From Paludibacteraceae bacterium (lineage in GTDB: Bacteria; Bacteroidota; Bacteroidia; Bacteroidales; Paludibacteraceae): a DNA stretch of 64,000 nt. Location of the stretch: contig JAFUWV010000006.1 of the NCBI GenBank assembly GCA_017477325.1, forward strand, positions 49,538-113,537. Reading direction: 5' to 3'. Each line of letters opens with the position of its first letter. The first letter of the stretch is position 1. The notes under the pieces were generated by a model. It was not told the DNA's origin. It saw only the letters and a program-made list of their open reading frames with translations, and did no database searches. The translations under genes and the position numbers were made by a program. Below, one piece after another: positions 6,386-19,100 of the stretch.

Positions 6386-9220
6386 TCAAAAACGTGCTAC
6401 TAAATTTCTGTCTCCCCAGCCGTTATCCACACGTGCTACCGGCAACCAGAATTTGTTCTCGTGCAACCACTCGGCAGGATATGCCGCTTTCTTGCGCGAA
6501 TATGCGTGATTCCACTCGTCGGCGGTCACTTCGTATTCCGCATGGGGAGCATTCAGCAGTACATTGTCCTGCTTGTCAGCCTTACCTGTAATTATCTCTT
6601 CTATCTCCTCGCGTATGATAAGCATCACCTCGATGAAGCGGTCCAATTCAGCCTTGCTTTCGCTCTCTGTCGGCTCTATCATCAGTGTGCCATGCACGGG
6701 GAATGAGAGTGTCGGAGCATGATAACCGAAGTCCATCAGACGTTTGGCTATATCGCCTTCTGTCACTCCGGCCTGGTGGAACTGACGGCAGTCCAGTATA
6801 AGTTCGTGCCCTACTCTGCCATTCTGGCCCGTATATACTATTCCGTATGCGCCGCGCAGTTTCTCTGCCATATAGTTAGCCGAGAGTATGGCTGCTGCTG
6901 TCGCCTCTTTCAGACCTTCTGTACCCATCATGCGGATATAGCCATACGATATCAGAGCCATATTGGCATTGCCGTAAAGGGCTGACGACACTCTGTTCAA
7001 ATCATCCGTAGGCATACAGTCTTTCAGCTTCTCGTTGGCACATATAGCGCCTACACCGGGACCGCCTCCGCCATGAGGCGAAGCAAACGACTTATGCAGA
7101 TTCAGATGGCACACGTCGGCTCCTATCTCTCCCGGATTGGTGTAACCTATCTGCGCATTCATGTTGGCACCGTCCATATAGACCAGTCCTCCGTTCTCGT
7201 GTATGATGTCGCACATCTCGCGTATGGCTGTCTCAAAGATTCCGTGAGTCGAAGGATATGTTATCATACAGCCTGCCAGTGTATCGCCGCACTCTTCGGC
7301 TTTCTGACGCCAATCCTCAATATCGGTATTGCCAAACTCGTCACATTTCACTATCACCGGCACAAAACCAGCCTGAGCACACGATGCCGGATTGGTGCCA
7401 TGAGCCGAAGCGGGTATCAGCAGTTTCTGTCGCTCGGTCCCCGAGTTTCGCCTCAAATACTCGCGTATCGTCACCAGACCCGTATATTCTCCTGCCGCGC
7501 CGGATGTGGGCTGCAGGTTGCAAGCGGCAAGACCTGTGATGACGCATAGTTGGTGCTCCAGCTCCTCAAGCAGTTCCTTGTAGCCTCTCGCCTGCTCCTC
7601 CGGCACCATCGGATGAATGCCGGTAAAGCCAAGCATCGTGATTGGTATCATGGCCGATGCCGGATTGAGTTTCATAGTGCAGGAGCCGAGTGGTATCATC
7701 GAGTGAGTGAGCGAGATGTCTTTCCTCTCCAGACGCTTCAGATAGCGCATCATCTCTGTCTCGGTATGATACAGGCGGAATACATCTTCCTGCAGATAAT
7801 CCACTTCACGCACCTGGCTTTCGTCAAGTGCCCAGATGTCGTTGAATGCATCTTCCGAGTCTTCAAACTGGGCAAGGTCATATTGCGCTTCGGCAAACAA
7901 CTCGATCAGCATATTCATGTCTTCCACGTCGGTGGTCTCGTTGATGCTCAGCGAGACTGTGCCGTCCTCCGCATAATAGAGGTTAATCTGAAGCTCCTCT
8001 GCCTGACTCTTCAACGACTCAGGTGTCATATCGTCTGGAAGAACTATCTTCAGCGTGTCGAAAAACACGGAATTGAGTTGCTTATATCCGTATGCTTGCA
8101 GCATCTCGTTCAGATAGGCTGCCTTGTGGTGGATATTCTCCGCTATCTTTCGTATGCCTTCTGCACCGTGATACACGGCATAGAACCCCGCCATCATTGC
8201 TGACAAAGCTTCTGCCGTGCAAATATTGGAAGTGGCTTTCTCGCGCTTTATATGTTGCTCACGCGTCTGTAGTGCCAAACGATAAGCAGGCTTGCCATAA
8301 GCGTCTTTACTCAGGCCGATGATTCTGCCAGGCATATCGCGCTTGAACTCGTCACGGGTTGACATATATCCGGCAGTAGGACCGCCAAAACCCATAGGCA
8401 GACCGAAACGCTGGGCTGTACCGCAGACGATGTCTGCCCCCCACGAACCCGGACTCTTCAGCAGTGCCAGAGCCATCAGGTCTGCTATTACGGTCACATG
8501 CATACCGCACTCATGCGCCTTCTCGACTATATAGCTGTAATCTTCCACACTGCCGTCTGCATTCGGATACTGCAGTACTATGCCAAAATACTGTGCAGAA
8601 GTCGTCAACTTATCTATATTTGCCGCATCATCCACAACCAGTTCTATACCCTGCCCTGCTGCTCTCGTGCGGAGCACTGACAATGTGTTGGGGAAGAGGT
8701 TCTTGTCCACCAGCACTTTCTGAACCCCTTGTTTCACTTGCTCACGCGTACGCAGGTTGCGCATCATCGTCACCGCCTCCGCTGCGGCCGTAGCCTCGTC
8801 AAGCAGTGAGCAGTTGGCGAGAGGAAGCCCCGTCAGGTCGCTTATCATTGTCTGAAAGACAAACAACGCCTCCAGTCGGCCCTGACTCACTTCCGCCTGA
8901 TACGGGGTGTAAGAGGTGTACCATACAGGGTTTTCAAGCACGTTACGCTGAATCACAGCCGGCATGGCTGTATCGTACCAACCGCGACCTATATACGTCT
9001 TCCACAGTTCATTGCGGCTTGCCAATGAGTTCATATCACGCAAATGCTGCTGCTCTGATACCGCTTCGTCCAACTGCAAGTCCTGCTTCAGACGTATCTG
9101 GGCAGGAATAACCTGATTGATAAGTTCATCAACTGATTTTACACCAAGCGCTTCTGCCATTTGGGCCTTGTCTGATTGAGATAGGCCGATGTGACGGGGA
9201 GAAAGTGAGTTTGTCAACAT
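6386..9220 (-). CDS. gcvP: glycine dehydrogenase (aminomethyl-transferring), P protein
   Basis: A 944-residue single-chain P protein of the glycine cleavage system. It decarboxylates glycine using pyridoxal phosphate and passes the aminomethyl group to the H protein. The N-terminal half carries RHIGLSQSDKAQMAEALG and the C-terminal half the PLP site NLHKSFASPHGGGGPGVG, with Lys in HKS. SLTHSMIPLGSCTMKLNPASAMIP and TSGAAGEYTGL are also present. Length matches one-chain enzymes rather than the split GcvPA/GcvPB form. No gcvT or gcvH is adjacent. The promoter is probably at 9302-9309. Confidence 0.97.
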   Translation of the reverse strand: MLTNSLSPRHIGLSQSDKAQMAEALGVKSVDELINQVIPAQIRLKQDLQLDEAVSEQQHLRDMNSLASRNELWKTYIGRGWYDTAMPAVIQRNVLENPVWYTSYTPYQAEVSQGRLEALFVFQTMISDLTGLPLANCSLLDEATAAAEAVTMMRNLRTREQVKQGVQKVLVDKNLFPNTLSVLRTRAAGQGIELVVDDAANIDKLTTSAQYFGIVLQYPNADGSVEDYSYIVEKAHECGMHVTVIADLMALALLKSPGSWGADIVCGTAQRFGLPMGFGGPTAGYMSTRDEFKRDMPGRIIGLSKDAYGKPAYRLALQTREQHIKREKATSNICTAEALSAMMAGFYAVYHGAEGIRKIAENIHHKAAYLNEMLQAYGYKQLNSVFFDTLKIVLPDDMTPESLKSQAEELQINLYYAEDGTVSLSINETTDVEDMNMLIELFAEAQYDLAQFEDSEDAFNDIWALDESQVREVDYLQEDVFRLYHTETEMMRYLKRLERKDISLTHSMIPLGSCTMKLNPASAMIPITMLGFTGIHPMVPEEQARGYKELLEELEHQLCVITGLAACNLQPTSGAAGEYTGLVTIREYLRRNSGTERQKLLIPASAHGTNPASCAQAGFVPVIVKCDEFGNTDIEDWRQKAEECGDTLAGCMITYPSTHGIFETAIREMCDIIHENGGLVYMDGANMNAQIGYTNPGEIGADVCHLNLHKSFASPHGGGGPGVGAICANEKLKDCMPTDDLNRVSSALYGNANMALISYGYIRMMGTEGLKEATAAAILSANYMAEKLRGAYGIVYTGQNGRVGHELILDCRQFHQAGVTEGDIAKRLMDFGYHAPTLSFPVHGTLMIEPTESESKAELDRFIEVMLIIREEIEEIITGKADKQDNVLLNAPHAEYEVTADEWNHAYSRKKAAYPAEWLHENKFWLPVARVDNGWGDRNLVARF

Positions 9221-9301
9221 GAATTTATATGTTTTTGTTAGAATTATTCCGTGGTTCTGTACTGCACCCTGACTATATTCGGGTCATACTTTTGTAGTGT
9301 G

Positions 9302-9309
9302 CAAAATTA
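9302..9309 (-). promoter_or_regulatory. -7 promoter element of gcvP
   Basis: On the minus strand this reads TAATTTTG, a match to TAnnTTTG, about 80 bases before the gcvP start codon. No clear -33 TTTG is found at 19-20 bp. Confidence 0.45.
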
Positions 9310-9549
9310 CGCATTTATTTTCAATCGCACAACACCTTCTGCAAATACTTTCTCAAATATGGGCAAAGTCTTCTTGTCAATATCAGCACATTCATTTCTT
9401 ATCACTGAACGGGATTTTGGCAATCCCGCAAACATTAAAAGTTTTAACATTCCAATAATTCTAAATTTCAGATTTCGGCATCACAGTAATGAAATTATAA
9501 AAGCATCTATTTTATTATTATATTATATATATTTATAAATAAGGTGTCA

Positions 9550-9597
9550 TGACATTTTGTCACTGACATTTTGTCAGTTTTAAGTGACATTTTGTCA
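9550..9597. promoter_or_regulatory. three tandem 13-bp palindromes TGACATTTTGTCA
   Basis: Identical copies lie at 9550-9562, 9564-9576 and 9585-9597, with centres 14 and 21 bp apart. Copies 2 and 3 extend to 15 bp with matching outer bases (C...G and G...C). The spacing and symmetry look like a multi-site operator for a dimeric regulator. The nearest gene start is gcvP, about 330 bp away. Confidence 0.6.
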
Positions 9598-9795
9598 CTG
9601 AATCTATGTCCATAAATCAGTATTTTTCCTGTCTGGAACCCCATACCTTGTTTTATACATTTTAACATTATACCACCCTTTTTACGTCTATTTAACTTCT
9701 TACTTACCCTTTATGCTTCACATCTTCCCTAAATATATTCACTGACTATATTCACTAATTCCATTATACCGTCATTATACCATCAGGCCAACATA

Positions 9796-9832
9796 CCCGC
9801 AACCTGTAACCTGTAACCAGTAACCTGTAACC
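9796..9832. repeat. GTAACC-type 7-bp repeat block
   Basis: About five units of [AC][CA][TC]GTAACC just past the 3' end of the small open frame at 9854-10087. Confidence 0.85.
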
Positions 9833-9853
9833 ATTTAGCGCTGCAAATATAAT

Positions 9854-10087
9854 TCATTTTACCGGTTTTCCATTCCGCCATTTTGCGGAATATCCACCCT
9901 CAATATTATAATACATTTTGCCATTCACAAAAATCATTGTGTCTTCGCATAACAATATGCACTGCTCGTTCAAAAGCAGCGCCAACTGATAGAAGATGCA
10001 GACACTATGACTTTCGGCTCTCATCGCCAATCTGACATTTGGGGAAGAGAAATACGCACGCCCCATGCGGAGCATATTCTCCGACAC
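9854..10087 (-). CDS. small hypothetical protein, possibly a remnant
   Basis: A 77-codon frame between the terminator of the giant gene and the gcvP upstream region. The C-terminal 30 residues (MIFVNGKMYYNIEGGYSAKW) read like a real folded segment, but the first half is less convincing and no signal peptide or known domain is seen. There is no TAnnTTTG element upstream. It may be a short protein, a decayed gene or a chance frame; I cannot decide. Confidence 0.3.
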   Translation of the reverse strand: MSENMLRMGRAYFSSPNVRLAMRAESHSVCIFYQLALLLNEQCILLCEDTMIFVNGKMYYNIEGGYSAKWRNGKPVK

Positions 10088-10116
10088 ATTACAACTCCAC
10101 TAACGCCACAACAACA

Positions 10117-10148
10117 GCGGCATCGGTGCACCGATGCCGCTTTCTGGG
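10117..10148 (-). terminator. hairpin after the giant surface-protein gene
   Basis: A perfect 24-bp palindrome (10117-10140, GCGGCATCGGTG and its complement) lies 41 bases past the stop codon of the 10182-20426 gene. On the minus strand it is followed by TGTTGTTGTGG; on the plus strand by TTTCT. It probably terminates the minus-strand operon, although the T-tract is weak in that direction. Confidence 0.65.
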
Positions 10149-10181
10149 TAGATTAAATAATTCTACTTTTTTGCGCTCAGT

Positions 10182-13100
10182 CTATTTATTCAATTTCTTT
10201 CCTGTGGCGTCATAGCGTTCACCTTGACGAATAATAATCACATGGTCATCTTCTATAATCTTATAGACCCGGTCTGTCGGCTCATCGGTAGCTACCAATC
10301 GTGCCGGTGACCGAAGCGAACCATAGTGAGTATCAGGGCAGTTTCTAAGGCTGATTATCTGCAAAGTATTGTCGTCCAACAGTCTGAGTTCTCTGCCGTC
10401 TTCCGTCTCAAAGCGGAGTTGTGCATCCATATTGTCAGATTGAATCGTGAGGAAATAATATGTCTCACCATCAATCTGCTGCGGTTGAGCGACTGCCGCA
10501 AGTTCACCATCTGCATAAACACGTATTGAAGTGTCCTCCTCCTTATATGACTGATGCTCAATCGTGGCTATCATCGTCATGTTAGTAGCTGCATTAGGAT
10601 TGTGGAATACAGCCGTTTCCGTATCACTGTATGCAGGCATATAGTTTTTCCGGGAAACCGAGTTACCTTTGTTTGGTCTGTTCTTGTCGTAGAAATTAAT
10701 TACCACATCGCCTTCACCCGTTCGGCGGAAGAAATAGCCTTCACCCGGACGCAAAGCAGTAAGGTTACCTTCCCATTTCTTGTCTTCTGAGAAGTATGCA
10801 AATCTGTCGTGAGACTTAACCATGTCGCCTGCAGTAGCATTGTCAAAGTAGTCGGCAAGAGCCTCCGATATAGATGTTGATTCTGAGAAGAGGCATGGTA
10901 GAGGGCTCCACTGACCTTTGCCGCGCAGCGTAACACGCATCGAATCTGCAGGCAGAATCCTACCGCTGACACGCATAATGTTTTTGTTTGCGCTATATAC
11001 CATGTGGCTGTAGATATAGCGGAAATGGTAGAGCGAGCCGACAAATCTGCCAAGTGAATCGCTATATACGCAGAAGTTGCGTGTAACGGGGTTCTTGATG
11101 AGGTCGCCTTCTGTCCATGGTTGGGAAGCAGTCATGACGTTATTGATGACGCCGGTCTGATTGGCATAGACGCCGATATTGAACGAGGTCCAGTTCCAAC
11201 CGGGCTGCAGGGTTATGTTCTGCTCCTCGCCTCCTCCGGCTGTGAAGATAACAAGCTGTTCGTTACCGCAACCATAGACAGCACCATGAGCGAAAGTGAT
11301 GTCAACCGAAGGAGTCAGGGTCAGCACCTTACCTGTGGACGCTTGCCAGAGCTGGAAGCGGATAGCTTTCTTGTTCATCTGCTCGTTGCCATAGACGGTG
11401 AGGAAGACACGCGAGCGATTGGTGAGGTTATCGAAGTCGACATTTGCCATACCGACGCACTCATTGCGATAGAGGGCAATGACCTTGTCGTTAGGGTTGG
11501 TGAGTATCTCACCATCGAGTTGCACTTGTCCGCAAACAGACATGTTGAGTGGATAGTCGGTTGTTGACGGTTCATCCCATGGGCATTTAGCTTGCACCTC
11601 ATAGTTGACACGGAGCGGCTCGGTGAGTCCGTTCTCGTCGGTGAGATAGACGAGGTCGGTATATTTCCCGACAGGCATTGAGATGTCGAAGAAAAAGCGC
11701 TGCTGCTTAAATTCGGTTGGAGCAATCGAGCCTGACGTCTCGTCCACAGTAAGCCATGCAGGCAGTGACTCGATAGTGTATTGGTGGCGCCGTCCGCTAT
11801 GGTTGGTGAAGGAGATATCCATATGATTCGTGTCATCGTAGGTGCTGTTGTACTCATGGCTGAACTCCACTTGTCGGTAGTCCCATTTGAGGGCGTTGCG
11901 GTCAACGTAGGCTGTCCACATGACAGGCGACGGCATAGGGTTGCCGTTGAGGTCTTCTACATCGCGCACGGTGATGTAGAGTGTCTGCTTGTTGATTTCG
12001 TAGTCTGCCATCTTGAGGTTGATGAGCAGCTCGTCTTGGTTGAAAGCCCAGTCGAAGTTGAGTTTAGTGAGCAGACCTAAGCCGGTTACGGGGGCGAAGA
12101 TGGTTTTGTCGGCATGAGAACTGATATCAGCCATGTATGGCTGATCTTCGTCCAGCAGCGGTACGGCCTTGTCCACCACGTTGCCGTATACATCGCGGAA
12201 CTGGCGCTGGTCGTTGACGGAGAAGACGAGTTCGAGAACGCCGTTGTCGTTCTGCTTTAGTTGTTCAAAAGGCAGATATGCCATGAGTCCCATCTCGTCG
12301 CCTGCCGGCGTGCGGTTGCCATAATCCTCAATAAGGGTCTTAGGCAGGGCTTGTTCGAAGACGACGAACTCATCGATATTACCCTCGAAGCCATCGCCGC
12401 CGAAGAACATATCGCCCGTCATACCTGTCATTTGTGTGGCAGAATATGAAGCCTTCATTTTGCCATCGACATATAGAGCCACATTGTTGTAGGTATGGTT
12501 GATAGCCAGCACGAGGTGGTGCCACTCGTCGGTGTTGACAGTGCCTAACGGATAGGAGGTGCTGTCGTTTAGTTGCCATTGCAGTTGGCTGTCGGCAAGT
12601 GTGAAGTGTTTGTCGCCAGCCGTGAAGATAGTGCCACCGGTGCTCGTTGGACGGAACCAGAGCATATAGGTGGCGTCATATACTGCCGAACGCGAGAGCT
12701 TGTTATGTGCAAGTGCTACTCTCTCGCCGTTCTTGAGCGCGAGCGATATGCCTTTAGGCAGGTTCCATGAAGTGCCGTGCAAAGTCAGGGTAGCACCGGT
12801 AGCCTTATCGCTGACGGTGTTGCCTGCGGCTTCGTTCATCGGATAATATGCTACCAGTTCCTGCTCGAAGCCGGTGAGATAACGCATGTTAGTTGCGGAT
12901 ATTTCTTCTTGAGTGAGCGGCTTAGTCCAGAGTCGCACTTCGAGCATGTTTCCGTCCATGCCGCGTCCGAACATGAGTGGAGCGTTCAGTGTGTATGGAA
13001 TATCCGGGACCGGTCTTGCCACAGAATCGGTTATGTCTAATGTTCCTGCATAGAAGCGCAGGGTATTATTGCTATAGTTGTATGTAGCAATAACCCTTGT

Positions 13101-16100
13101 AAAGTCAGTCATCGGTTTTGGCAATGGTTGGGAGACAATCGTATATGTACCAAACTGCAGATACAAACGGTCGTCGGCTGTCTTGCCGAACACTACTCCT
13201 TCGCGTTCAAGTCCATGTTCGAAGAACACACATTCACTTGTAGGCGTTGTTGGTTTAACAACCATATCTATTGTATACGAGCGTGCTTCTAATGTTCTAC
13301 TTACTTGGGTAGCAGCATACGAGTTGGGGGTGCCGTCGAAATGGACGGAGGCGTTGGTGGTGATACCGGTCTCGTTGGTATAGCCGACAAGTTGGAAGTT
13401 GTTGTCCTCGTCGAGGTAGTTACCGGCAATAGGTTCGTTGAAGCGAAGGCGGAGATTATCGCCCACGCCGAGGATGGCGTTGACTGGTTCTGGCTCGCCG
13501 AAGACGCGTGGCGGACGGGTGTCTTTCGTGCCGCTGATGACAGGTGAGGACTTGGTTACGAAGCCTGAGCCGAAACGACAGAAGGTGACGGCACGCAGGT
13601 CGTATTTCTGCTCCATCGGGTCACGCTCGCCATAGAAGCGGAATGGCACTATGCGACCGTTCTGTATCATGGCTTTGTTGCCTGTGGCAAGCCCATAAAG
13701 CGAATCGGAAGCATAGAACGAACATTGGTTCACCCACATCTCTTCACTTTCTGTAGAGAGTTTGTATTGGAACTCAATATGGTCGAAGTTCTTATGGTGG
13801 ATATCAAATCCATCTATTTCCACAGGCAGGTAATAGCCTACAGAATCGTGCTGCGACAGTGTGTTCATTATCCAGTTCTGTCGCGGCATGGATATAGACA
13901 CATCTGACGAAACCGGTAAGAAGTGTACTGAGAAACTGAGTTTGGAATTAGTCTTTGGACAGTCGGCAAGCGATAGTCCAAGTGTAAGATTATTATAGTC
14001 ATCTACCGTTCCGCGCTCTACCTCAATGGTCTTTACTACCGGCTGCCCGGGTACTAAGAACACAGGGATAGCCGTTATTAGCGGTGCACCATCTACATAC
14101 ACTTTTGCTCCGTCGGGGTTAGAGTCCGCCCACAACGAAAGGTTAAACAACGTACCGTTGGCACCCAAGCCGGTCTGCACTTGTCCGTTGTTCATAAGCG
14201 TTACACGGAATGTGGCGCGTTTGTCAGGATGTACGCCGGTCTGCTCATGGGTGTCGATTGACATTTCCGGTTTGTCAACCCACTGTGTCTCGTTGTTGAG
14301 AATCATGCCCTTGTTGTAGAACAGCGTCTTTTCCTCTTCTTCGTGCGGGCAATAACTGCTTCCTGCCACTGTATAGAACACATACGAGCCATAGAGATAG
14401 TCGGTATAGCCGTTTTGATTCACTTTATCACGGATAGGCTTTGTCCGATTTTTCCAAACGCTGTCATATTGAGCACGATAGACAGAAACAGTGATATCGC
14501 CATGGGTGTCTGCACCAAGGGTAAAACCGCTCGACTTCTTGACAGTCTGCTCTTGCGAAGCATTAGAATTGTTGTCGTAAGAAAATATAGGATTGTAGCT
14601 GAACGAGAGTTTGGCATCATTGGTTTTTGTGCCGAGTGACTGTTGGTGCTGCTTATTCGTAGGGTCTTGTCCTGGACCTTGACCACCATTGTTTTGAGTA
14701 CTAAGAGCATTAAGTGCCTCCGCCACCGTTGTACCAATTTGGTCTTGTCCTTTTGTCTTGAAGAATTCGACTATGTTCCTCATTTCTTTTAGCAGTGCCT
14801 GTCCGGCTTTCGCACTATTACTTGCCGCGTTAGATCCTATGAGAGCCCAGCCCTGTGGCATCTCGTTGTATTGTGCTGAAGCTGAATAGTTGTCGGTATG
14901 TGATATTGTTGCACCGCTGCTTACTGACCATGTGCCTACCTGCGAACCCATCATGCGAGCAACAACTTTTTCTTTCTCGTTCTGATAGAGAATAGTTATC
15001 CACTGCAGAATCATGTTATCTAATGCCGCCACGCGGTTAGTGAAAGCTCTGCTTGATTTTTTGGGTACAAACATTTCGTAAGTGTTGTATGGCAAGGTGT
15101 CTATAAGACTTACATTATCTCCTGTCGAATGGTACCAATACACCGCTTCACCTGTTTGGTCGGCATAGTCTTGTGCTGCGGCTGAATCCGGAAAGTTCAT
15201 AAGCAGATTCTGACGCTCTAATGCAAGTTTGGGTATCAGAGTGTTAAGGATATAGTATTGTGTATAAACAAACGAGCCTGCGACATGCGAGCCGAGCACC
15301 ACTTTCTGACCTGTCACCAGATAGTACGTCTTGCCGTCTGCAGCGGTGCCTTGTCCGAGCACTTTCATCAAGCCTGCATTGATAGCAGGCTGACGGGCAA
15401 TAAACATACTGTCGTTGATGATATCGACAGTTTTGGCTTTACCTGCCAATTGACTTACTGTCGTGCCGAGGAACACATCGGCATTGCGCCCCACATTATC
15501 CTTAGCCTTGCCGCTGCTTGTTGAGATACGGTCGGTGGTAGTAAAGGTATAGTTGTACTTATATCCCCATTTCCACTCATGTGTGATAGGCAGTGTGAAA
15601 CTAAATTGTCGGCTGGTTTCGAAATTCGCGCCGAGATACGAACCCATTCCTTGAGGAGCAGATATTGCACCGATATCCTGCGAGATGCTTACACCGTATT
15701 TAGGTGTCAGTTCAACACCTATCTTCCAATCATAACTGTCGGTGTAAGCAAAATTATAAGTTGTGCCACTTTCCACCCATGCCGATGAGCCGTTTCCTCC
15801 CGGGTCGCGGACGATATCAAGCAGCACTACTCCGCTCGGGGTAGAAGTCATTTCGCCGATCTGTATGTCGGTTCCACTCACAAAGGCTTGGAACACATCT
15901 GTCTCTACATAGTTATCTTCTACTTGCAGCACGGTACTGACGGTGCGTAGTGCGTTCTCGCCGCTGTTCTCCGTGTCTATATCTGCCACTTCGAGCATTA
16001 CAGACTTACTCTGCCCTTTGTCGTCAAGAGTATAGTCTTGATATGTGGTCGCCGACTTCAAACCATTGTGTATTCTGACGCTACCGCCGCGCTGCGGCAC

Positions 16101-19100
16101 TTCATCTACTTCGCTCGACTGCAGATTGTTGTAGTAATAACGCTCAAAGGCACGGGCTATAAACTGGTACTTGCGGTTGGCAACGAAAACAGGATGACCG
16201 AGCAGATAAGTAACCGAGCCGTCATCATGTTTCTCATAAAGTCTCACTTTCTGCTTACTGTGGAGGCTCAGGCTGTTCACTTCCATCTCTTCCTCACCAT
16301 AGCCGGCTTTGTCTAAACCATATAGCACTTGTTTGAGGGTAACTATTACCGGTGAGTGATAGATGCGGTCATATACTGCATTGTAGTGAATGGAATCGCC
16401 GTCTAACAGTCCCCCTTGTGATGCGATTCCGCCGCTATATGGATACTTGGTTGTGGAGCCTTGCTCACTGACTATGTCTTTCCGCTCAACCGTTATTTCT
16501 TTGGCAGTCATATTGCATCTGCCTACATACTCTGTCAGAGGCGCATTGGTAAGGTCGAAAGTTTCCGACCCCTGTCCCGAGCCAAACAGAGTTGCATAGC
16601 CTGTGGCTGTTGCTTGTACGACCTTATATTTCACGGGGAACAAGTCAACTGCGAACTCACCTGTAGCAGAATCGGGGTGAATAGTGATTCGCTTCTTTTC
16701 GAACAGAGTGCGGGTGGTACCAACGATGGCGGAATCAGCCATGTATGGCTGATACACAACATGCGGTATGGTTTGCTGAATAGTGTCGCGAGTGAGGTCG
16801 TTGGGGTCATGCACTATATGTGCAGTATTGTCGCCTTCGAGTTGCAAGACGAGTTGCACATTGTCGCCGAGGTTATTTTTGCCTAAGCCAAAAGCACGAG
16901 GCAAGTCTCTTTGATCGTTACCACCTGCCACACGACCTACAAGACGAACCCTTGTCATATCGTAGAAACGCACACCGTCACGAGGTTTGTCAAGTGCGAA
17001 CTCCTCTTTGTCTTCCTCAAGGCGCAGAATTCCATCACCCTCAAAGATATGGCCTTGCTTGAACACTTGCAAGCGGCATGGCTGACGCAGCGGCAGAATC
17101 AACTCGAAGTTGCCGTCGATACCGCTCTTGAGCGGCATGTTGCCACGACGCACTGTGTCGCCGTTCAGAAGGAACATCACGCCACTGACAGGAATACTAC
17201 TGTTTTTATACAATACCCTGCCTGTTAGTCTTGTGGTAGAAGTGTTCATAAAGTCAATCCCCGAAGCCACGGCACTATTTGGCGACAGCGTAATGCTTGC
17301 CGTTCCTGTAGATGTGTTATTGTACGAGAAGATGCCATACTGATGAGTAGGAGTAACTACATAATTCGATTGACTGACTTCTTTACACTTACATTCTGTC
17401 TGTTCGCTCGCTGATACCTTGAAACTATATTTGTAATTCGTACCGCTTTTCTGACGACCATAGAAGCAATCGAGGGTGACATGTCCGTTGACGGTAAAGG
17501 AGCTGATTGCATCGCCTACTTCAGTTAGAATGGATTTTACTTCCAATACTGTACCTATCGGATATTCGTAAATACCTTCATTTTTGTTGTGCCAATCTTC
17601 AAGCACATTGCCGTCGACATTCAGCACACGGAATAGTGTTTGCCTTTCGGGTGCCCAAATACTAAAATCATAAGAATAAGTTATCTTTACCTTAGGCTTC
17701 TCACACTCTATAGTGATATATTCCAAACTGTCAAACTTAAATGCGCCGCTTGCATTGGTGTTTATTGTGCGTATGACATTGTTATTACCGTCTTGCAGTG
17801 CCACTTTCACTCCTGCCATACCTGTGTTGTCAGGCATAAGTATGGTTCCGCTTATCTCGCCGTAAGGAGTACGCCAGCCTTCTGCCGTAGCATTATTGAC
17901 AGTCGTCTTACCATTGCAAGTGTAATGAGCTTCGATGGTATATTCGTAATGAGTGCTTGGCATTGCACTGCGGTCAAGATAATAATAGTCGTTGCCTTGA
18001 TATATAGTATCTGCAGCGACATCACTATCTTTAGGTCTGCGCAGCAGTACATATTTGTCCACAGCGTTACTGCTTGCCGCCCAGCGCAGCAACACGCCCG
18101 CTTTCATATCTGTTTTTGCATCACCCTGAGTTGCTTCAAAACTCGTTATCTTAGCAGCCTCGTCAATATACAGACTCGGACCGTTTATCTGCATCGGTTT
18201 TAGCGAAGCAGAGTCTTGCACATGCAAATCCGCCCTCGACTGGTCAATACGGACAGCATATTTGTAGTGCGAACACCCTTGGTCGGCTATGTCAGTATAG
18301 TAGGCAATCCACGAACCGTCTGCCTGCCGTTTGATACTGTCCTGAGGAATGATAAACTCCATTGTCTGCCCTGTTTCTTCAATGGTCCGTTGCAGAACGA
18401 GTTGTGCCGTACGGTCCCACATGCAACGACCTAATTTTTTAAAAGTTTGGTCCGTATAGTAGTCAGTTGCCAATACATACAAACTATCTTTCAAATGTTT
18501 CTGCAATTCCTCTGTCATATATTTAGAAACATCCTCGGGAGTGTATCCTTCAAAGTTGATGGATGTGATTTCAAACCAACCACTCATATATGAAGAATGA
18601 GCTTCGGTGTTGAACCACACTTTACTGTTTGCGTACAGATTGTAGGTTCGCGTATTACCCTTCTTGGTTGTAGAGTCATAAGTAACATTTAATACGGAAC
18701 CTCTTGGAACTTTGAACACTTTGGGTGATGTCACCCGCTCGTCTATCAGTTTTTCACCTATTGAATTATAGATTGTTACGAACACATCACTATGCCCGGT
18801 AATAACACCGATATACTGCTCGTAGTCAATTTTCACTTCTACACTATCGGGGGATGCATTGCGTATATACTGGTACGAAAAATTCCAATCTTCTATAGGC
18901 AATTTTAAATAACTTACTTCTTTGTTGTCAAGTTTTATCTTGAAATTAACCTTATAGTTGTTCTCATAATCTTCATCTAATGAATAATTCTCTTGTGTTT
19001 CTGCCAATGGTGCAAGGAAATTATGTATGTCTAATTGTGCTGTCTTACTGAACTCAGCATCCCACCCCCAAACCGATGACGATGCTCTGCGAATACGATA

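Larger units (their letters stand above)
9221..9853. other. gene-free AT-rich stretch upstream of gcvP
   Basis: It holds the gcvP promoter element, an AT-rich run (about 9490-9540), three operator-like palindromes (9550-9597) and, at its far end, a GTAACC repeat block (9796-9832). The open frame at 9251-9538 has no family features or plausible initiation context and I do not accept it. Confidence 0.7.

Noticed and set aside
9221-9300. Glycine riboswitch in the gcvP leader
   Set aside because: The leader of about 75 bases is too short for the two-aptamer form and no conserved core was recognised.
9251-9538. 95-codon plus-strand frame upstream of gcvP
   Set aside because: AT-rich stretch, no domain, no promoter or operon partner; it crosses the gcvP promoter element.
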